Origin: Mesobacillus foraminis | Lineage (GTDB): Bacteria; Bacillota; Bacilli; Bacillales; Cytobacillaceae | Direction of reading: 5' to 3' | NCBI RefSeq assembly: GCF_004340465.1 | Contig: NZ_SLVV01000017.1 | Span: forward strand, 13,583 to 67,501 | DNA: 53,919 bases | Part shown: positions 14,581 through 23,761 of the stretch, one piece after another | Position numbering within the stretch: the first letter of the stretch is position 1 | Layout of the letters: each line of letters opens with the position of its first letter | The notes under the pieces: generated by a model | Seen by the model: the letters and a program-made list of their open reading frames with translations, nothing else | What the model was told of the DNA's origin: nothing | Databases searched by the model: none | Translations under genes and position numbers: made by a program

Positions 14581-14630
14581 ATATAATAGAAGAACGCAGG
14601 GCGTTCAAGCCCTGCGTTCTTCTATTATAT
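14581..14630. other. Perfect 22-bp hairpin between cysC and sirB
   Basis: The left arm 14581-14602 and right arm 14609-14630 are exact complements around the loop GTTCAA. On the transcribed strand the cysC stop codon lies in the 5' arm. The sequence after the GC core (GCGTTCTTCTATTATATT) is T-rich but not a clean U-run. It may be a leaky terminator lowering sirB expression, or a 3'-end stabiliser. Confidence 0.75.
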
Positions 14631-15224
14631 ATAATTCCTGGACTGGAGAAATTGAATGACCTGTTCCACACAACCCTCAACTGAGCTAAGGTTTGTTTCA
14701 ATCACCAGTTCGGGATTTGATGGCTCTTCATATGGTGAGTCTATGCCTGTGAAGTCACGGATCAAGCCTTTTCGCGCCTTTTCGTAAAGACCCTTTGGAT
14801 CGCGTTTTTCACACTCATCCACCGGACATTTCACATACACCTCAATGAACTCTCCATCCTCCAGAAGGTCCCGGACAAGTCCTCTGTCCGCCTGAAATGG
14901 TGATATGAAAGCAGTAAGCACCACTTGTCCTGCATCTACAAACAGCTTTGATACTTCACCAATTCTCCGGATGTTTTCTGTTCTGTCCTCATCGGAAAAT
15001 CCTAAATCTTTATTTAAGCCATGACGAATATTGTCACCGTCCAGGACATAGTTTTTAATTTTGTTGTTATACAGTTCTTGGGCTACCGCATTAGCGACTG
15101 TTGACTTTCCTGAGCCTGAAAGCCCTGTGAACCATAGAACAAAACTGTGATGTCCGCTTTGTTTCCTGCGCATCTCTTTTGTCAGTGATGCATCATGCCA
15201 GGTAATATTGGTACTTTTATTCAA
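14625..15224 (-). CDS. cysC: Adenylylsulfate kinase
   Basis: A 199-residue protein that phosphorylates APS to PAPS using ATP. The P-loop GLSGSGKST is near residues 34-42, and the APS-site motif [16 protein letters not shown] follows near 60-75. The FISPF and KARKG(L)IRDFTGID segments match the family lid and substrate loops. It follows sat by 21 bases, giving consecutive steps of sulfate activation. Confidence 0.96.
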   Translation of the reverse strand: MNKSTNITWHDASLTKEMRRKQSGHHSFVLWFTGLSGSGKSTVANAVAQELYNNKIKNYVLDGDNIRHGLNKDLGFSDEDRTENIRRIGEVSKLFVDAGQVVLTAFISPFQADRGLVRDLLEDGEFIEVYVKCPVDECEKRDPKGLYEKARKGLIRDFTGIDSPYEEPSNPELVIETNLSSVEGCVEQVIQFLQSRNYI

Positions 15225-15245
15225 GATAATCTCCTCCGATGCTCT

Positions 15246-16394
15246 TTATGCCTTCACGGACTTTTCCTGGAGTCCTTCAATCAATACCTCAACCACTTCT
15301 TTACGGCTGAATGTGCTTGGCGGGATTTCTCCATTCCTCAGTAACTCGCGAACCTTTGTTCCAGATAGGATAACATGATCTTCTTTTCCATGCGGGCAGG
15401 TTTTTGTAGATGCCATATTCTCACATTTTGTGCAGTAGAAACTGTGCTCAAAAAATAGCAGTGTGATGCCAAGCTCGTCTGCGGTGAACTGGCTGAAAAT
15501 CAGCTGTGCGTCATATGTTCCATAATAATTGCCTACTCCGGCGTGATCACGGCCAACAATGAAATGTGTGCAGCCATAATTCTTTCGTACCATCGCATGG
15601 AAAATAGCTTCACGAGGCCCAGCATAGCGCATCGCTGCAGGAAATACCGCCAGGAAGACACGATCCTCCGGGTAATAGTTTTCAAGAAGCACTTTATAGC
15701 TCTTCATTCGGACATCTGCCGGGATGTCATCAGATTTAGTTTCTCCTACAAGGGGATTCAGGAACAATCCATCTACAATTTCTAGTGCAGATTTCTGAAT
15801 GTATTCATGGGCACGATGTACAGGGTTCCTTGTTTGGAAACCAACAACAGTTTTCCAGCCTTTTTCTTCAAACTCCTTTCTGGTTTCAGCAGGGTCAAGA
15901 TAATAGCTTTGGAATTGGTCCCTTTTTACTCGTTTCAGAAGTTTAATTGGCCCGCCCACATATACATCGCCGCGTTCGAACATCTTTGCCACACCCGGGT
16001 GGGCTCTGTCGGCTGTCTGATATACAGCCAAAGCCTCCGCTGTTTTATCAGGTGTGAAAATCTCGGTTATAGTCAAAACCCCGTATACTTCACCGTTGGC
16101 AACAAGTTTTACTTCGTCACCGACTGACAGGTTTTCCGAAGTTGCTTCCGTAACCGGCAATGTAATTGGAATACTCCATACAGAGCCATCGGCGAGTCTC
16201 AGGTTGTTAACGACAGACTCATAATCTTTTTGGCCCAGAAATCCAGTTATGGGACTGTAAGCTCCCGATCCAATCAGTTCAAGATCACTTAAAGCAGTGG
16301 CGTCTAAAATGATTTCCTTTTTTAGCCCATCTGTTGAATAGTTTGGCTCCCAAAGATTGATCAGTTTTCCTCCGTGCGGCGTGCTCAATGTCAT
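15246..16394 (-). CDS. sat: Sulfate adenylyltransferase (ATP sulfurylase)
   Basis: A 382-residue homo-oligomeric-type enzyme making APS and pyrophosphate from ATP and sulfate. Catalytic motifs are present: [13 protein letters not shown] (QTRN and HRAH, about residues 191-203) and VGRDHAGVG near 280. The [20 protein letters not shown] segment has the Cys/His set that binds structural zinc in dissimilatory-type and Bacillus enzymes. It lies between cysP and cysC. Confidence 0.96.
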   Translation of the reverse strand: MTLSTPHGGKLINLWEPNYSTDGLKKEIILDATALSDLELIGSGAYSPITGFLGQKDYESVVNNLRLADGSVWSIPITLPVTEATSENLSVGDEVKLVANGEVYGVLTITEIFTPDKTAEALAVYQTADRAHPGVAKMFERGDVYVGGPIKLLKRVKRDQFQSYYLDPAETRKEFEEKGWKTVVGFQTRNPVHRAHEYIQKSALEIVDGLFLNPLVGETKSDDIPADVRMKSYKVLLENYYPEDRVFLAVFPAAMRYAGPREAIFHAMVRKNYGCTHFIVGRDHAGVGNYYGTYDAQLIFSQFTADELGITLLFFEHSFYCTKCENMASTKTCPHGKEDHVILSGTKVRELLRNGEIPPSTFSRKEVVEVLIEGLQEKSVKA

Positions 16395-16449
16395 ATTGTA
16401 CTCCTCCTAAAATATAATAGTTATCTTATTTAAATAGTGGGAATTAAAA

Positions 16450-17529
16450 CTAAATTCCTCCACTATTCTCAAAATAGTTTCTGCTGTCTTCCTTTATTGT
16501 TTTGGCAAGGGAAAGTGTCCCCAATGTAGCTGTGCAAACTCCAAAAAGAACAAAAAGAGTGTAGATATCAGCATGAACAAACAGCTTTACTAATCCGTAT
16601 GAAAGAACAAGTGATAGTACAGGTGAAACAATCCATACTTTTAAAATTTTAGTAATTACTCTCTCCTTAAAAATCGCGCTTCCCCTTTGTGCAGCACCAA
16701 TACCGATAATAGCTGAACTTGTGACCTGTGTTAAAGGAACTGGAAGGCCAAATATGGAAGCGAGTATGACAAGCGTGGCACCTGTTCCTGATATGGCTCC
16801 TCCTTCAAGAAGAGAAAAGCTTGTGATGTTCTTTCCATTTGTTTGCAAAACCCTTCCACCCATAAAAATTGCTCCAGCTGCAATGAACAGTCCACCGACA
16901 ATGACTCCAGTGCTAACAGTCACGATACCGGCGCCTACAAGAGGACCGGCCGTATTGGCAACATTATTCATCCCCGCAGAGAATGCCTCCATAAAACCGA
17001 CAATGATAACAAAAATAGATAAAGGTTTTCTCATTCCGGAGCTCGTCAGCTTTGGATAACGCTTTTCCAGTTTTTTTATGCCTTTACCTGCCCCGAGGGC
17101 TAAAATGAAGGCTACTACGGGAATAATGAACCAAAAACTTACGATAACCAGGATGTTATTGATGAATAAGGCTTTATAGGCAATTCCGACGCCTACAACT
17201 GAACCGACTGTAATCTCGCTTGTCGATAAAGGGATTCCCATTAAATTAGCAATGAACAGCGACAGCGCTGCTGATGAGAGTATGATCAAGACAATCTTGG
17301 CATCAAGGATGGACTGCGGGATAATATCTGAACCTATTGTCTTAACAACTTCACTTCCCCCTAATGCCGCACCAGCAAATATAGCGATACCGCAAACAAG
17401 CAATGCTTTCCTTCTATTCGGAAGGGCACCTGAGCCATAGGCGATGCTAATTGATGCTGCCGCACCACTTGCCCCAATATTCATGGCCAGAAAAAGTGCA
17501 ACAGCACATGCAGCGTACATAATTATCAT
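16450..17529 (-). CDS. cysP: Sulfate permease CysP, PiT family
   Basis: A 359-residue membrane protein with about ten hydrophobic segments and the duplicated PiT motifs (AMNIGASGAAASISIAYGSG near the N-terminus; GMNNVANTAGPLVGAGIV in the second half). PiT proteins often carry phosphate, but the B. subtilis member in a cysH cluster is a sulfate transporter. The position between cysH and sat supports sulfate here. The ATG lies about 8 bases after AAGGAG. Confidence 0.92.
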   Translation of the reverse strand: MIIMYAACAVALFLAMNIGASGAAASISIAYGSGALPNRRKALLVCGIAIFAGAALGGSEVVKTIGSDIIPQSILDAKIVLIILSSAALSLFIANLMGIPLSTSEITVGSVVGVGIAYKALFINNILVIVSFWFIIPVVAFILALGAGKGIKKLEKRYPKLTSSGMRKPLSIFVIIVGFMEAFSAGMNNVANTAGPLVGAGIVTVSTGVIVGGLFIAAGAIFMGGRVLQTNGKNITSFSLLEGGAISGTGATLVILASIFGLPVPLTQVTSSAIIGIGAAQRGSAIFKERVITKILKVWIVSPVLSLVLSYGLVKLFVHADIYTLFVLFGVCTATLGTLSLAKTIKEDSRNYFENSGGI

Positions 17530-17541
17530 ATTAGCTGCTCC

Positions 17542-18258
17542 TTATTGATGAAGTCCGCACTCAATTTTGCCAGTTCCTGTCCACCTGCCAGAACGTAAAT
17601 CGTCAGCATTGAAGGCAGGTAACGTACAAGTCTGGCAGCCTATGCTTGGATAACCATTGTCATGGAGGAGATTATAAGGGAGATTGTTTTTATGCGCATA
17701 TCTCCATACATCCTTCCAGGTCCAATGAATCAGCGGGCAAACTTTTACAGATTTAAACTTATTGTCCTTATTCGTAAACTGAGTATGCTTCCTGGTTTCG
17801 GATTGTTCCCTTCTTAGTCCGCTAATCCAGGCAGTTGCACCGGATAATACCTCGCCAAGCGGGATGACTTTTCTAATTTCACAACACTTATTTGGGTTGG
17901 TCTCCCATAAGTTATCGCCAAACTCCTTGGCCTGTTCTTCCAGTGTCAATTTTGGCTTTTTAATCTCGATATTTAGATTCGGATATCTCTCCCTAACCCT
18001 TTCAATAAGATCATAGGTTTCCTGGAAATGTTTATCTGTATCTAAAAAAGCAATATGCGCACGTTCATTTACTTGAGAGATTAAATCAATCAATACCATT
18101 CCCTCAATACCAAAACTACAGGCATAGACCAATTCGTCCTCGCTGTAATGGGTATAAGCCCACTTCAGGACTTCCAAAGCCCCCTTTGTTGGATTGTCTA
18201 TCGGAAATTCTGGAGCTTGATATTCATCAAAGGTGGTATAAGTTAGTTTATCAGCCAT
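17542..18258 (-). CDS. cysH: Assimilatory adenylylsulfate/phosphoadenylylsulfate reductase
   Basis: A 238-residue thioredoxin-dependent reductase producing sulfite. The PAPS-reductase core has [15 protein letters not shown] near residues 45-60. A CC pair ([12 protein letters not shown]) and a later CQTC give the four cysteines that bind a 4Fe-4S cluster, so it can use APS as well as PAPS. The C-terminal ECGLHQ holds the catalytic cysteine. It is first of the four main sulfate-assimilation genes. No separate promoter is visible in the ~40 bases between the upstream terminator and its start. Confidence 0.95.
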   Translation of the reverse strand: MADKLTYTTFDEYQAPEFPIDNPTKGALEVLKWAYTHYSEDELVYACSFGIEGMVLIDLISQVNERAHIAFLDTDKHFQETYDLIERVRERYPNLNIEIKKPKLTLEEQAKEFGDNLWETNPNKCCEIRKVIPLGEVLSGATAWISGLRREQSETRKHTQFTNKDNKFKSVKVCPLIHWTWKDVWRYAHKNNLPYNLLHDNGYPSIGCQTCTLPAFNADDLRSGRWTGTGKIECGLHQ

Positions 18259-18298
18259 CGTAGATCCTCCTCTTCAAAAACCCGTTTGTAAGACCGAC

Positions 18299-18339
18299 AA
18301 AAAAGGCAGCCTTAATCAAACAATTGATTAAGACTGCCT
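18299..18339 (-). terminator. Intrinsic terminator between yezD and cysH, probably an attenuator
   Basis: On the minus strand the stem is AGGCAG (18334-18339) and CTTAATCAA (18311-18319), paired with TTGATTAAG (18324-18332) and CTGCCT (18304-18309). The loop is four bases and a U-run follows (18299-18304). It is 40 bases before cysH, and no promoter lies between, so cysH transcription must pass it. An alternative pairing, ACTGC at 18356-18360 with GCAGT at 18333-18337, would break the base of the stem. Confidence 0.8.
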
Positions 18340-18363
18340 CTAGTTTGTCTAGTCAGCAGTGCC

Positions 18364-18507
18364 CTATTTCATTCTTACCTTTTCATTCCGTTCTATTTGA
18401 ACCACTTTTCCATCCTGAACAACAAGTGTTATGGATCCGTATTTCAATGACTCTAATAATTCCTGAACTTTTAAAAGAACCTCTTGGTAATCCCGACTTT
18501 TTTCCAC
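18364..18507 (-). CDS. yezD: YezD family small protein (DUF2292)
   Basis: A 47-residue frame with a GTG start, 6-7 bases after GGGGGG. It reads MEKSRDYQEVLLKVQELLES and then LKYGSITLVVQDGKVVQIER, ending in NEKVRMK. The 'FGSI-I-VQDGKVVQIE' pattern is that of the DUF2292/YezD family, small proteins of unknown biochemical role that are often near sulfur genes. There are no cysteines and no signal peptide. It is first in the cysH transcript, separated from cysH by a terminator. Confidence 0.85.
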   Translation of the reverse strand: MEKSRDYQEVLLKVQELLESLKYGSITLVVQDGKVVQIERNEKVRMK

Positions 18508-18587
18508 TCTAGTCCCCCCGTCATTCTACGCTATAAGAATGGCAGACTGTAAATTTTTAATCCCTACTTTATTTATCGGTTTAATTA

Positions 18588-18616
18588 AATTTACCAAGAT
18601 AAACATCATTAGTCAA
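18588..18616 (-). promoter_or_regulatory. Promoter of the yezD-cysH operon
   Basis: Minus strand: -35 TTGACT (18611-18616), a 17-base spacer, and -10 TAAATT (18588-18593). The -10 sits in an imperfect inverted repeat, GGTAAATTTAATTAAACC, which could be an operator. I could not match it to a specific regulator. The stretch 18508-18858 otherwise holds only the yezD leader and the tuf terminator; I found no S-box or T-box in it. Confidence 0.7.
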
Positions 18617-18812
18617 CTATTTTTGAGAAAATTTTATTATTTCACTTTATATTTTTTAAGAGGCTGTATTTAAGTCTCTGAAGAATCTGTTTGCTTTTTA
18701 TTTGTAGCGGGTTAAATTTAAATAACGAGAATTCACGATCTCCACTGGAAAAGAGTTAAGCTTAATTTATCTAAAAAGCATCTATCAAAATAAAACTAAA
18801 GAACGAGAACAA

Positions 18813-18850
18813 CAAAAAAACCAGGCGGATTAAAATCCGTCTGGTTTCTT
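18813..18850 (-). terminator. Terminator of the str operon, after tuf
   Basis: On the minus strand ACCAGACGGAT pairs with ATCCGCCTGGT (one G-U pair) around a short TTTA loop, followed by a run of seven T. It begins about 10 bases after the tuf stop. Confidence 0.9.
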
Positions 18851-18858
18851 AATATTAA

Positions 18859-20046
18859 TTATTCAACGATAGTTGCAACAACGCCAGCGCCTACTGTACG
18901 TCCACCTTCACGAATAGAGAACTTAGTTCCTTCTTCGATCGCGATTGGAGCGATAAGCTCAACGTTCATTTCGATGTTGTCTCCAGGCATAACCATTTCT
19001 ACACCTTCAGGAAGCTGAACGATACCAGTTACATCAGTAGTACGGAAGTAGAACTGAGGACGGTAGTTAGTGAAGAATGGAGTATGACGTCCACCTTCTT
19101 CTTTTGATAATACGTAAACTTCAGCTTTGAACTTTACGTGTGGAGTGATTGAACCTGGCTTAGCTAGAACCTGACCACGTTGGATATCTTCACGTGCAAC
19201 ACCACGAAGAAGGGCACCAATGTTGTCACCAGCTTCAGCATAGTCAAGAAGCTTACGGAACATTTCTACACCAGTTACAGTTGTAGATTTTGGCTCTTCA
19301 GTAAGACCGATGATTTCGATAACATCACCGACTTTAACTTGTCCACGCTCTACACGACCAGTTGCAACAGTTCCACGTCCAGTGATTGAGAATACATCCT
19401 CAACTGGCATCATGAATGGCTTTTCAGTATCACGAGTTGGTTCTGGAATGTACTCGTCAACTGCTGCCATTAGTTCAATGATTTTTTCTTCCCAATCAGC
19501 TTCACCTTCAAGAGCTTTAAGAGCAGAACCTTTGATAACAGGAATGTCATCGCCAGGGAAATCGTACTCAGAAAGAAGGTCACGGATTTCCATTTCAACT
19601 AGTTCAAGAAGTTCTTCGTCGTCAACCATATCACACTTGTTCATGAATACAACTAGGTAAGGTACGCCTACCTGACGAGATAGAAGGATGTGTTCACGAG
19701 TTTGTGGCATTGGGCCGTCAGCAGCAGATACTACTAGGATTCCGCCGTCCATTTGCGCAGCACCAGTGATCATGTTTTTAACATAGTCGGCGTGTCCTGG
19801 GCAGTCAACGTGTGCATAGTGACGGTTTGCAGTTTCATACTCAACGTGAGAAGTGTTGATTGTGATTCCACGCTCTTTTTCTTCAGGAGCGTTATCGATT
19901 TGATCGTAACCGCGTGCTTCACCGCCGCCTGCTTTTGAAAGAACAGTAGTGATTGCAGCTGTTAAAGTAGTTTTACCATGGTCAACGTGACCGATTGTTC
20001 CGATATTAACGTGCGGCTTAGAGCGATCGAATTTAGCTTTTGCCAT
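18859..20046 (-). CDS. tuf: Elongation factor Tu
   Basis: A 395-residue GTPase that delivers aminoacyl-tRNA to the A site. G1 is GHVDHGKT at residues 19-26, [12 protein letters not shown] is G3, and NKCDMVD near 136 is G4. Domains II and III follow. It is last in the str operon, 120 bases after fusA, and has its own promoter. A single gene here, as is normal in Bacillaceae. Confidence 0.98.
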   Translation of the reverse strand: MAKAKFDRSKPHVNIGTIGHVDHGKTTLTAAITTVLSKAGGGEARGYDQIDNAPEEKERGITINTSHVEYETANRHYAHVDCPGHADYVKNMITGAAQMDGGILVVSAADGPMPQTREHILLSRQVGVPYLVVFMNKCDMVDDEELLELVEMEIRDLLSEYDFPGDDIPVIKGSALKALEGEADWEEKIIELMAAVDEYIPEPTRDTEKPFMMPVEDVFSITGRGTVATGRVERGQVKVGDVIEIIGLTEEPKSTTVTGVEMFRKLLDYAEAGDNIGALLRGVAREDIQRGQVLAKPGSITPHVKFKAEVYVLSKEEGGRHTPFFTNYRPQFYFRTTDVTGIVQLPEGVEMVMPGDNIEMNVELIAPIAIEEGTKFSIREGGRTVGAGVVATIVE

Positions 20047-20091
20047 TTTAGGAAGTCCTCCTTTGATTTTAAAAAGTTAAGTATTTTGAAG

Positions 20092-20121
20092 GCTGTAAAA
20101 GAGGAATTCCTCTTTTACAGC
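20092..20121. other. Perfect 30-base palindrome in the tuf leader
   Basis: GCTGTAAAAGAGGAA followed directly by its exact complement. It lies between the tuf promoter and the tuf ribosome binding site, so it would form near the 5' end of the short tuf mRNA. No U-run follows. It probably affects processing or stability, not termination. Confidence 0.7.
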
Positions 20122-20137
20122 TGTGCCTACATTAGTA

Positions 20138-20166
20138 GTTATACTTGATATAAAAGCGAATTGCAA
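20138..20166 (-). promoter_or_regulatory. tuf promoter
   Basis: Minus strand: -35 TTGCAA (20161-20166), a 17-base spacer, and -10 TATAAC (20138-20143). The -35 is immediately upstream of and abutting the fusA stop codon. It would allow extra transcription of tuf beyond the rest of the str operon, matching the high demand for EF-Tu. Confidence 0.7.
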
Positions 20167-22245
20167 TTATTCGCCTTTATTTTTTTTGATGATTTCTTCT
20201 GAGATAGATTTCGGTACTTCTTCATAGTGGTCAAAGTGCATGGAGAACACTCCACGGCCTTGTGTACTAGAACGCAACGCAGTTGCATAACCGAACATTT
20301 CGGAAAGTGGGATCATCGCCCGAACTACCTGTGCATTACCACGAGCGTCCATACCTTCAACACGTCCACGACGGGAAGTAACTTGACCCATGATGTCTCC
20401 CAGGTATTCTTCCGGAATAACAACTTCTACTCTCATGACCGGCTCAAGAATGACTGGCTTACATTTTGAAGCAGCGTTTTTAAGGGCCATTGATGCAGCA
20501 ATTTTAAACGCCATTTCAGATGAGTCAACATCATGGTAAGAACCGTCAAACAGTCTTGCTTTAATGTCAACCAATGGATAGCCTGCAAGTACTCCTCGAT
20601 CTAGTGAGTCTTCAAGTCCGGCTTGTACTGCTGGGATATATTCACGTGGAACTACCCCACCGACGATGCCGTTCTCAAATTCAAAGCCTTTTCCTTCTTC
20701 GTTTGGAGAAAACTCAATCCATACGTGTCCGTATTGTCCGCGTCCACCAGACTGGCGGGCGAATTTACCTTCAACCTGCGCTGAAGCACGGAAAGTTTCA
20801 CGGTAGGCAACCTGAGGGGCACCAACGTTTGCTTCCACTTTAAATTCACGGCGCATACGGTCAACGATGATATCCAAGTGAAGCTCACCCATTCCGGCAA
20901 TGATAACTTGTCCAGTTTCCTGGTCAGTGTGCGCACGGAAAGTTGGATCTTCTTCTTGAAGCTTTTGCAGTGCAGTAGTCATCTTATCTTGGTCAGCTTT
21001 TGATTTAGGTTCTACAGAAAGCTGGATAACTGGCTCTGGGAACTGCATAGACTCAAGAATAACAAGATTCTTATCGTCACAAAGAGTGTCGCCAGTTGTA
21101 GTGTCTTTTAAACCTACAGCTGCAGCGATATCTCCTGCGTAAACTTTAGAAATTTCTTGTCGGCTGTTTGCGTGCATTTGAAGAATACGACCGATACGCT
21201 CACGCTTTCCTTTAGTAGAGTTCTGTACATATGAACCAGACTCTAGTGTTCCGGAATAAACGCGGAAGAATGTCAGTTTACCAACATAAGGATCTGTCAT
21301 AACTTTAAATGCTAGAGCAGAGAATGGCTCATCATCGCTAGAATGACGCTCAACTTCCTCATCTGAATCTGGAAGAGTACCTTTGATTGCAGGTACATCC
21401 AATGGAGATGGAAGGTAGTCAATAACTGCATCAAGCATTAACTGAACACCTTTGTTTTTAAATGCTGAACCACAGATAACTGGGTAAAATTCAACATTTG
21501 TTGTTCCTTTACGGATAGCAGCTTTAATCTCTTCGATTGTAAGCTCTTCACCGCCAAGGTACTTTTCCATTAATTCTTCATCAAGCTCTGCTACTGCTTC
21601 AATCAGCTTTTCACGGTATTCTTCTGCTTGTGCCATGTATTCTTCTGGGATTTCACCTTGAGTGATTTCTGTACCAAGGTCATTTCCGTAGAAGATTGCC
21701 TTCATTTCAACAAGGTCAATGATTGCTTCGAACTCATCTTCAGCACCGATTGGAAGCTGGATTGGATGAGCGTTAGCTTGAAGGCGGTCATGCAGTGTGC
21801 TTACAGAATACAGGAAGTCTGCCCCAAGCTTATCCATTTTATTAACGAATACAACACGAGGAACACCATAAGTAGTAGCCTGGCGCCAAACAGTTTCGGT
21901 CTGAGGCTCTACACCTGACTGTGCATCGAGTACTGCAACAGCTCCATCAAGGACACGAAGGGAACGCTCAACTTCAACTGTGAAGTCTACGTGTCCTGGT
22001 GTGTCAATGATGTTTACACGGTGTTCTTTCCATGATGCAGTAGTGGCAGCAGAAGTGATTGTGATACCACGCTCTTGTTCCTGCTCCATCCAGTCCATTT
22101 GAGAAGCACCTTCATGAGTTTCACCGATCTTGTGGATACGGCCGGTATAATAGAGGACACGCTCAGTTGTTGTTGTTTTACCAGCATCAATGTGAGCCAT
22201 GATTCCAATATTACGTGTTCTTTCCAAGGAGAACTCTCTTGCCAT
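20167..22245 (-). CDS. fusA: Elongation factor G
   Basis: A 692-residue translocation GTPase. G1 is AHIDAGKTT at residues 17-25, [20 protein letters not shown] is G3, and [10 protein letters not shown] is G4. Domains II-V follow, including the domain IV segment [14 protein letters not shown]. It lies between rpsG and tuf, the classic str order. Confidence 0.98.
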   Translation of the reverse strand: MAREFSLERTRNIGIMAHIDAGKTTTTERVLYYTGRIHKIGETHEGASQMDWMEQEQERGITITSAATTASWKEHRVNIIDTPGHVDFTVEVERSLRVLDGAVAVLDAQSGVEPQTETVWRQATTYGVPRVVFVNKMDKLGADFLYSVSTLHDRLQANAHPIQLPIGAEDEFEAIIDLVEMKAIFYGNDLGTEITQGEIPEEYMAQAEEYREKLIEAVAELDEELMEKYLGGEELTIEEIKAAIRKGTTNVEFYPVICGSAFKNKGVQLMLDAVIDYLPSPLDVPAIKGTLPDSDEEVERHSSDDEPFSALAFKVMTDPYVGKLTFFRVYSGTLESGSYVQNSTKGKRERIGRILQMHANSRQEISKVYAGDIAAAVGLKDTTTGDTLCDDKNLVILESMQFPEPVIQLSVEPKSKADQDKMTTALQKLQEEDPTFRAHTDQETGQVIIAGMGELHLDIIVDRMRREFKVEANVGAPQVAYRETFRASAQVEGKFARQSGGRGQYGHVWIEFSPNEEGKGFEFENGIVGGVVPREYIPAVQAGLEDSLDRGVLAGYPLVDIKARLFDGSYHDVDSSEMAFKIAASMALKNAASKCKPVILEPVMRVEVVIPEEYLGDIMGQVTSRRGRVEGMDARGNAQVVRAMIPLSEMFGYATALRSSTQGRGVFSMHFDHYEEVPKSISEEIIKKNKGE

Positions 22246-22293
22246 TTGGTCTTTCTCCTTCCATGTATGAGTGTTTTATTTTTAAAGGTAAGA

Positions 22294-22791
<498 letters not shown>

Positions 22792-22805
22792 TTATAGTTT
22801 AATTA

Positions 22806-23228
22806 TTATTTCTTTGGTGCTTTCGGACGCTTAGTACCGTATTTTGAACGGCCTTGCATACGGTTGTTTACGCCTGCTGTATCAAGTGCTCCACGAACGA
22901 TATGGTAACGTACCCCTGGTAAGTCCTTTACACGTCCGCCACGGATAAGAACAACACTGTGCTCTTGCAGGTTGTGGCCGATACCAGGAATATATGCTGT
23001 TACCTCGATTCCGTTAGTCAAACGTACACGGGCATACTTACGAAGCGCTGAGTTTGGCTTCTTTGGAGTCATTGTACCAACACGAGTACATACACCACGC
23101 TTTTGTGGAGAAGTAAGGTTGGTTTGCGCTTTTTTAAAGCTGTTATAGCCTTTGTTTAGCGCTGGGGATTTAGATTTTTCCTCGGCTGATTTACGAGGTT
23201 TGCGTACTAATTGGTTAATTGTAGGCAT
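22806..23228 (-). CDS. rpsL: 30S ribosomal protein S12
   Basis: A 140-residue protein starting [20 protein letters not shown]. The streptomycin-loop motifs [11 protein letters not shown] and [20 protein letters not shown] are intact, with Lys at the classical resistance positions, so it looks streptomycin-sensitive. An upstream in-frame ATG at 23267 is rejected because it lies before the AAAGGAGG site and is not in homologues. Confidence 0.97.
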   Translation of the reverse strand: MPTINQLVRKPRKSAEEKSKSPALNKGYNSFKKAQTNLTSPQKRGVCTRVGTMTPKKPNSALRKYARVRLTNGIEVTAYIPGIGHNLQEHSVVLIRGGRVKDLPGVRYHIVRGALDTAGVNNRMQGRSKYGTKRPKAPKK

Positions 23229-23333
23229 TATTTTTCCTCCTTTCACTTCTTTGGTAGACCCACACATCCAGGTGGTTCATTTTTTGCCAAAAAACAAAGT
23301 TCTTGCAGGCTCAAGGCACCACAAAAACAGTTT

Positions 23334-23582
23334 TTACATTTGTATCGCAACAGCAGCGGCTCCAACATTGATCCCGCATGCTATACCTAGTTTCTTCATC
23401 GAATCTGCATATGTCACTGGTACATCTGCTGTAGAAGCGGCCTGCAGCAACATGGATTTGATAACCGGGTCTGCATCCGAGGCCAGGACTAACTCGTTAA
23501 CCTTGCCAGCCTTCAGAGCTTTTACTGTTTGCCTAGTTCCTATAAATAGGTGTTTCGCCTGTGCTACTTTTTCGTAAGACAT
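23334..23582 (-). CDS. rplGB: Ribosomal protein L7Ae-like K-turn RNA-binding protein
   Basis: An 82-residue protein (YbxF family) starting [20 protein letters not shown], with the L7Ae signature [15 protein letters not shown] and [13 protein letters not shown]. subtilis YbxF binds kink-turn RNAs. Its exact cell role is unsettled. The first in-frame ATG (23588) touches the GGAGG site; the second, 6 bases downstream of that site, is used. It is first in the str transcript. Confidence 0.94.
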   Translation of the reverse strand: MSYEKVAQAKHLFIGTRQTVKALKAGKVNELVLASDADPVIKSMLLQAASTADVPVTYADSMKKLGIACGINVGAAAVAIQM

Positions 23583-23624
23583 TTGCATCCTCCAAAGTAA
23601 CAGGTAAATAGGAGCACCTTTGAT

Positions 23625-23653
23625 ATAGTAGCATCTCCCGGAATAGATGTCAA
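23625..23653 (-). promoter_or_regulatory. str operon promoter
   Basis: Minus strand: consensus -35 TTGACA (23648-23653), a 17-base spacer, and -10 TACTAT (23625-23630). It is about 40 bases before rplGB and would drive rplGB-rpsL-rpsG-fusA-tuf. Confidence 0.8.
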
Positions 23654-23708
23654 CATTGTTATCGTATTTTATTCATATTCCTTAAAATGCCAATACCATT
23701 GAAACAGG

Positions 23709-23738
23709 ACGGCACTCCCAAATATCAGGAAGTGCCGT
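23709..23738 (-). terminator. Likely terminator after rpoC
   Basis: ACGGCACTTCC pairs with GGGAGTGCCGT (11 bp, one G-U) around an 8-base loop. The following tract, CCTGTTTCAATGG, is weakly T-rich, so termination is probably partial and the str operon may receive some read-through. Confidence 0.6.
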
Positions 23739-23761
23739 ATGTTTAATGGGAAATTAATGCT

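Noticed and set aside
18508-18858. S-box (SAM) riboswitch or T-box upstream of cysH
   Set aside because: I looked for the conserved S-box and T-box sequences on the minus strand and found none. The region is A/T-rich, with only a promoter, the yezD leader and the tuf terminator.
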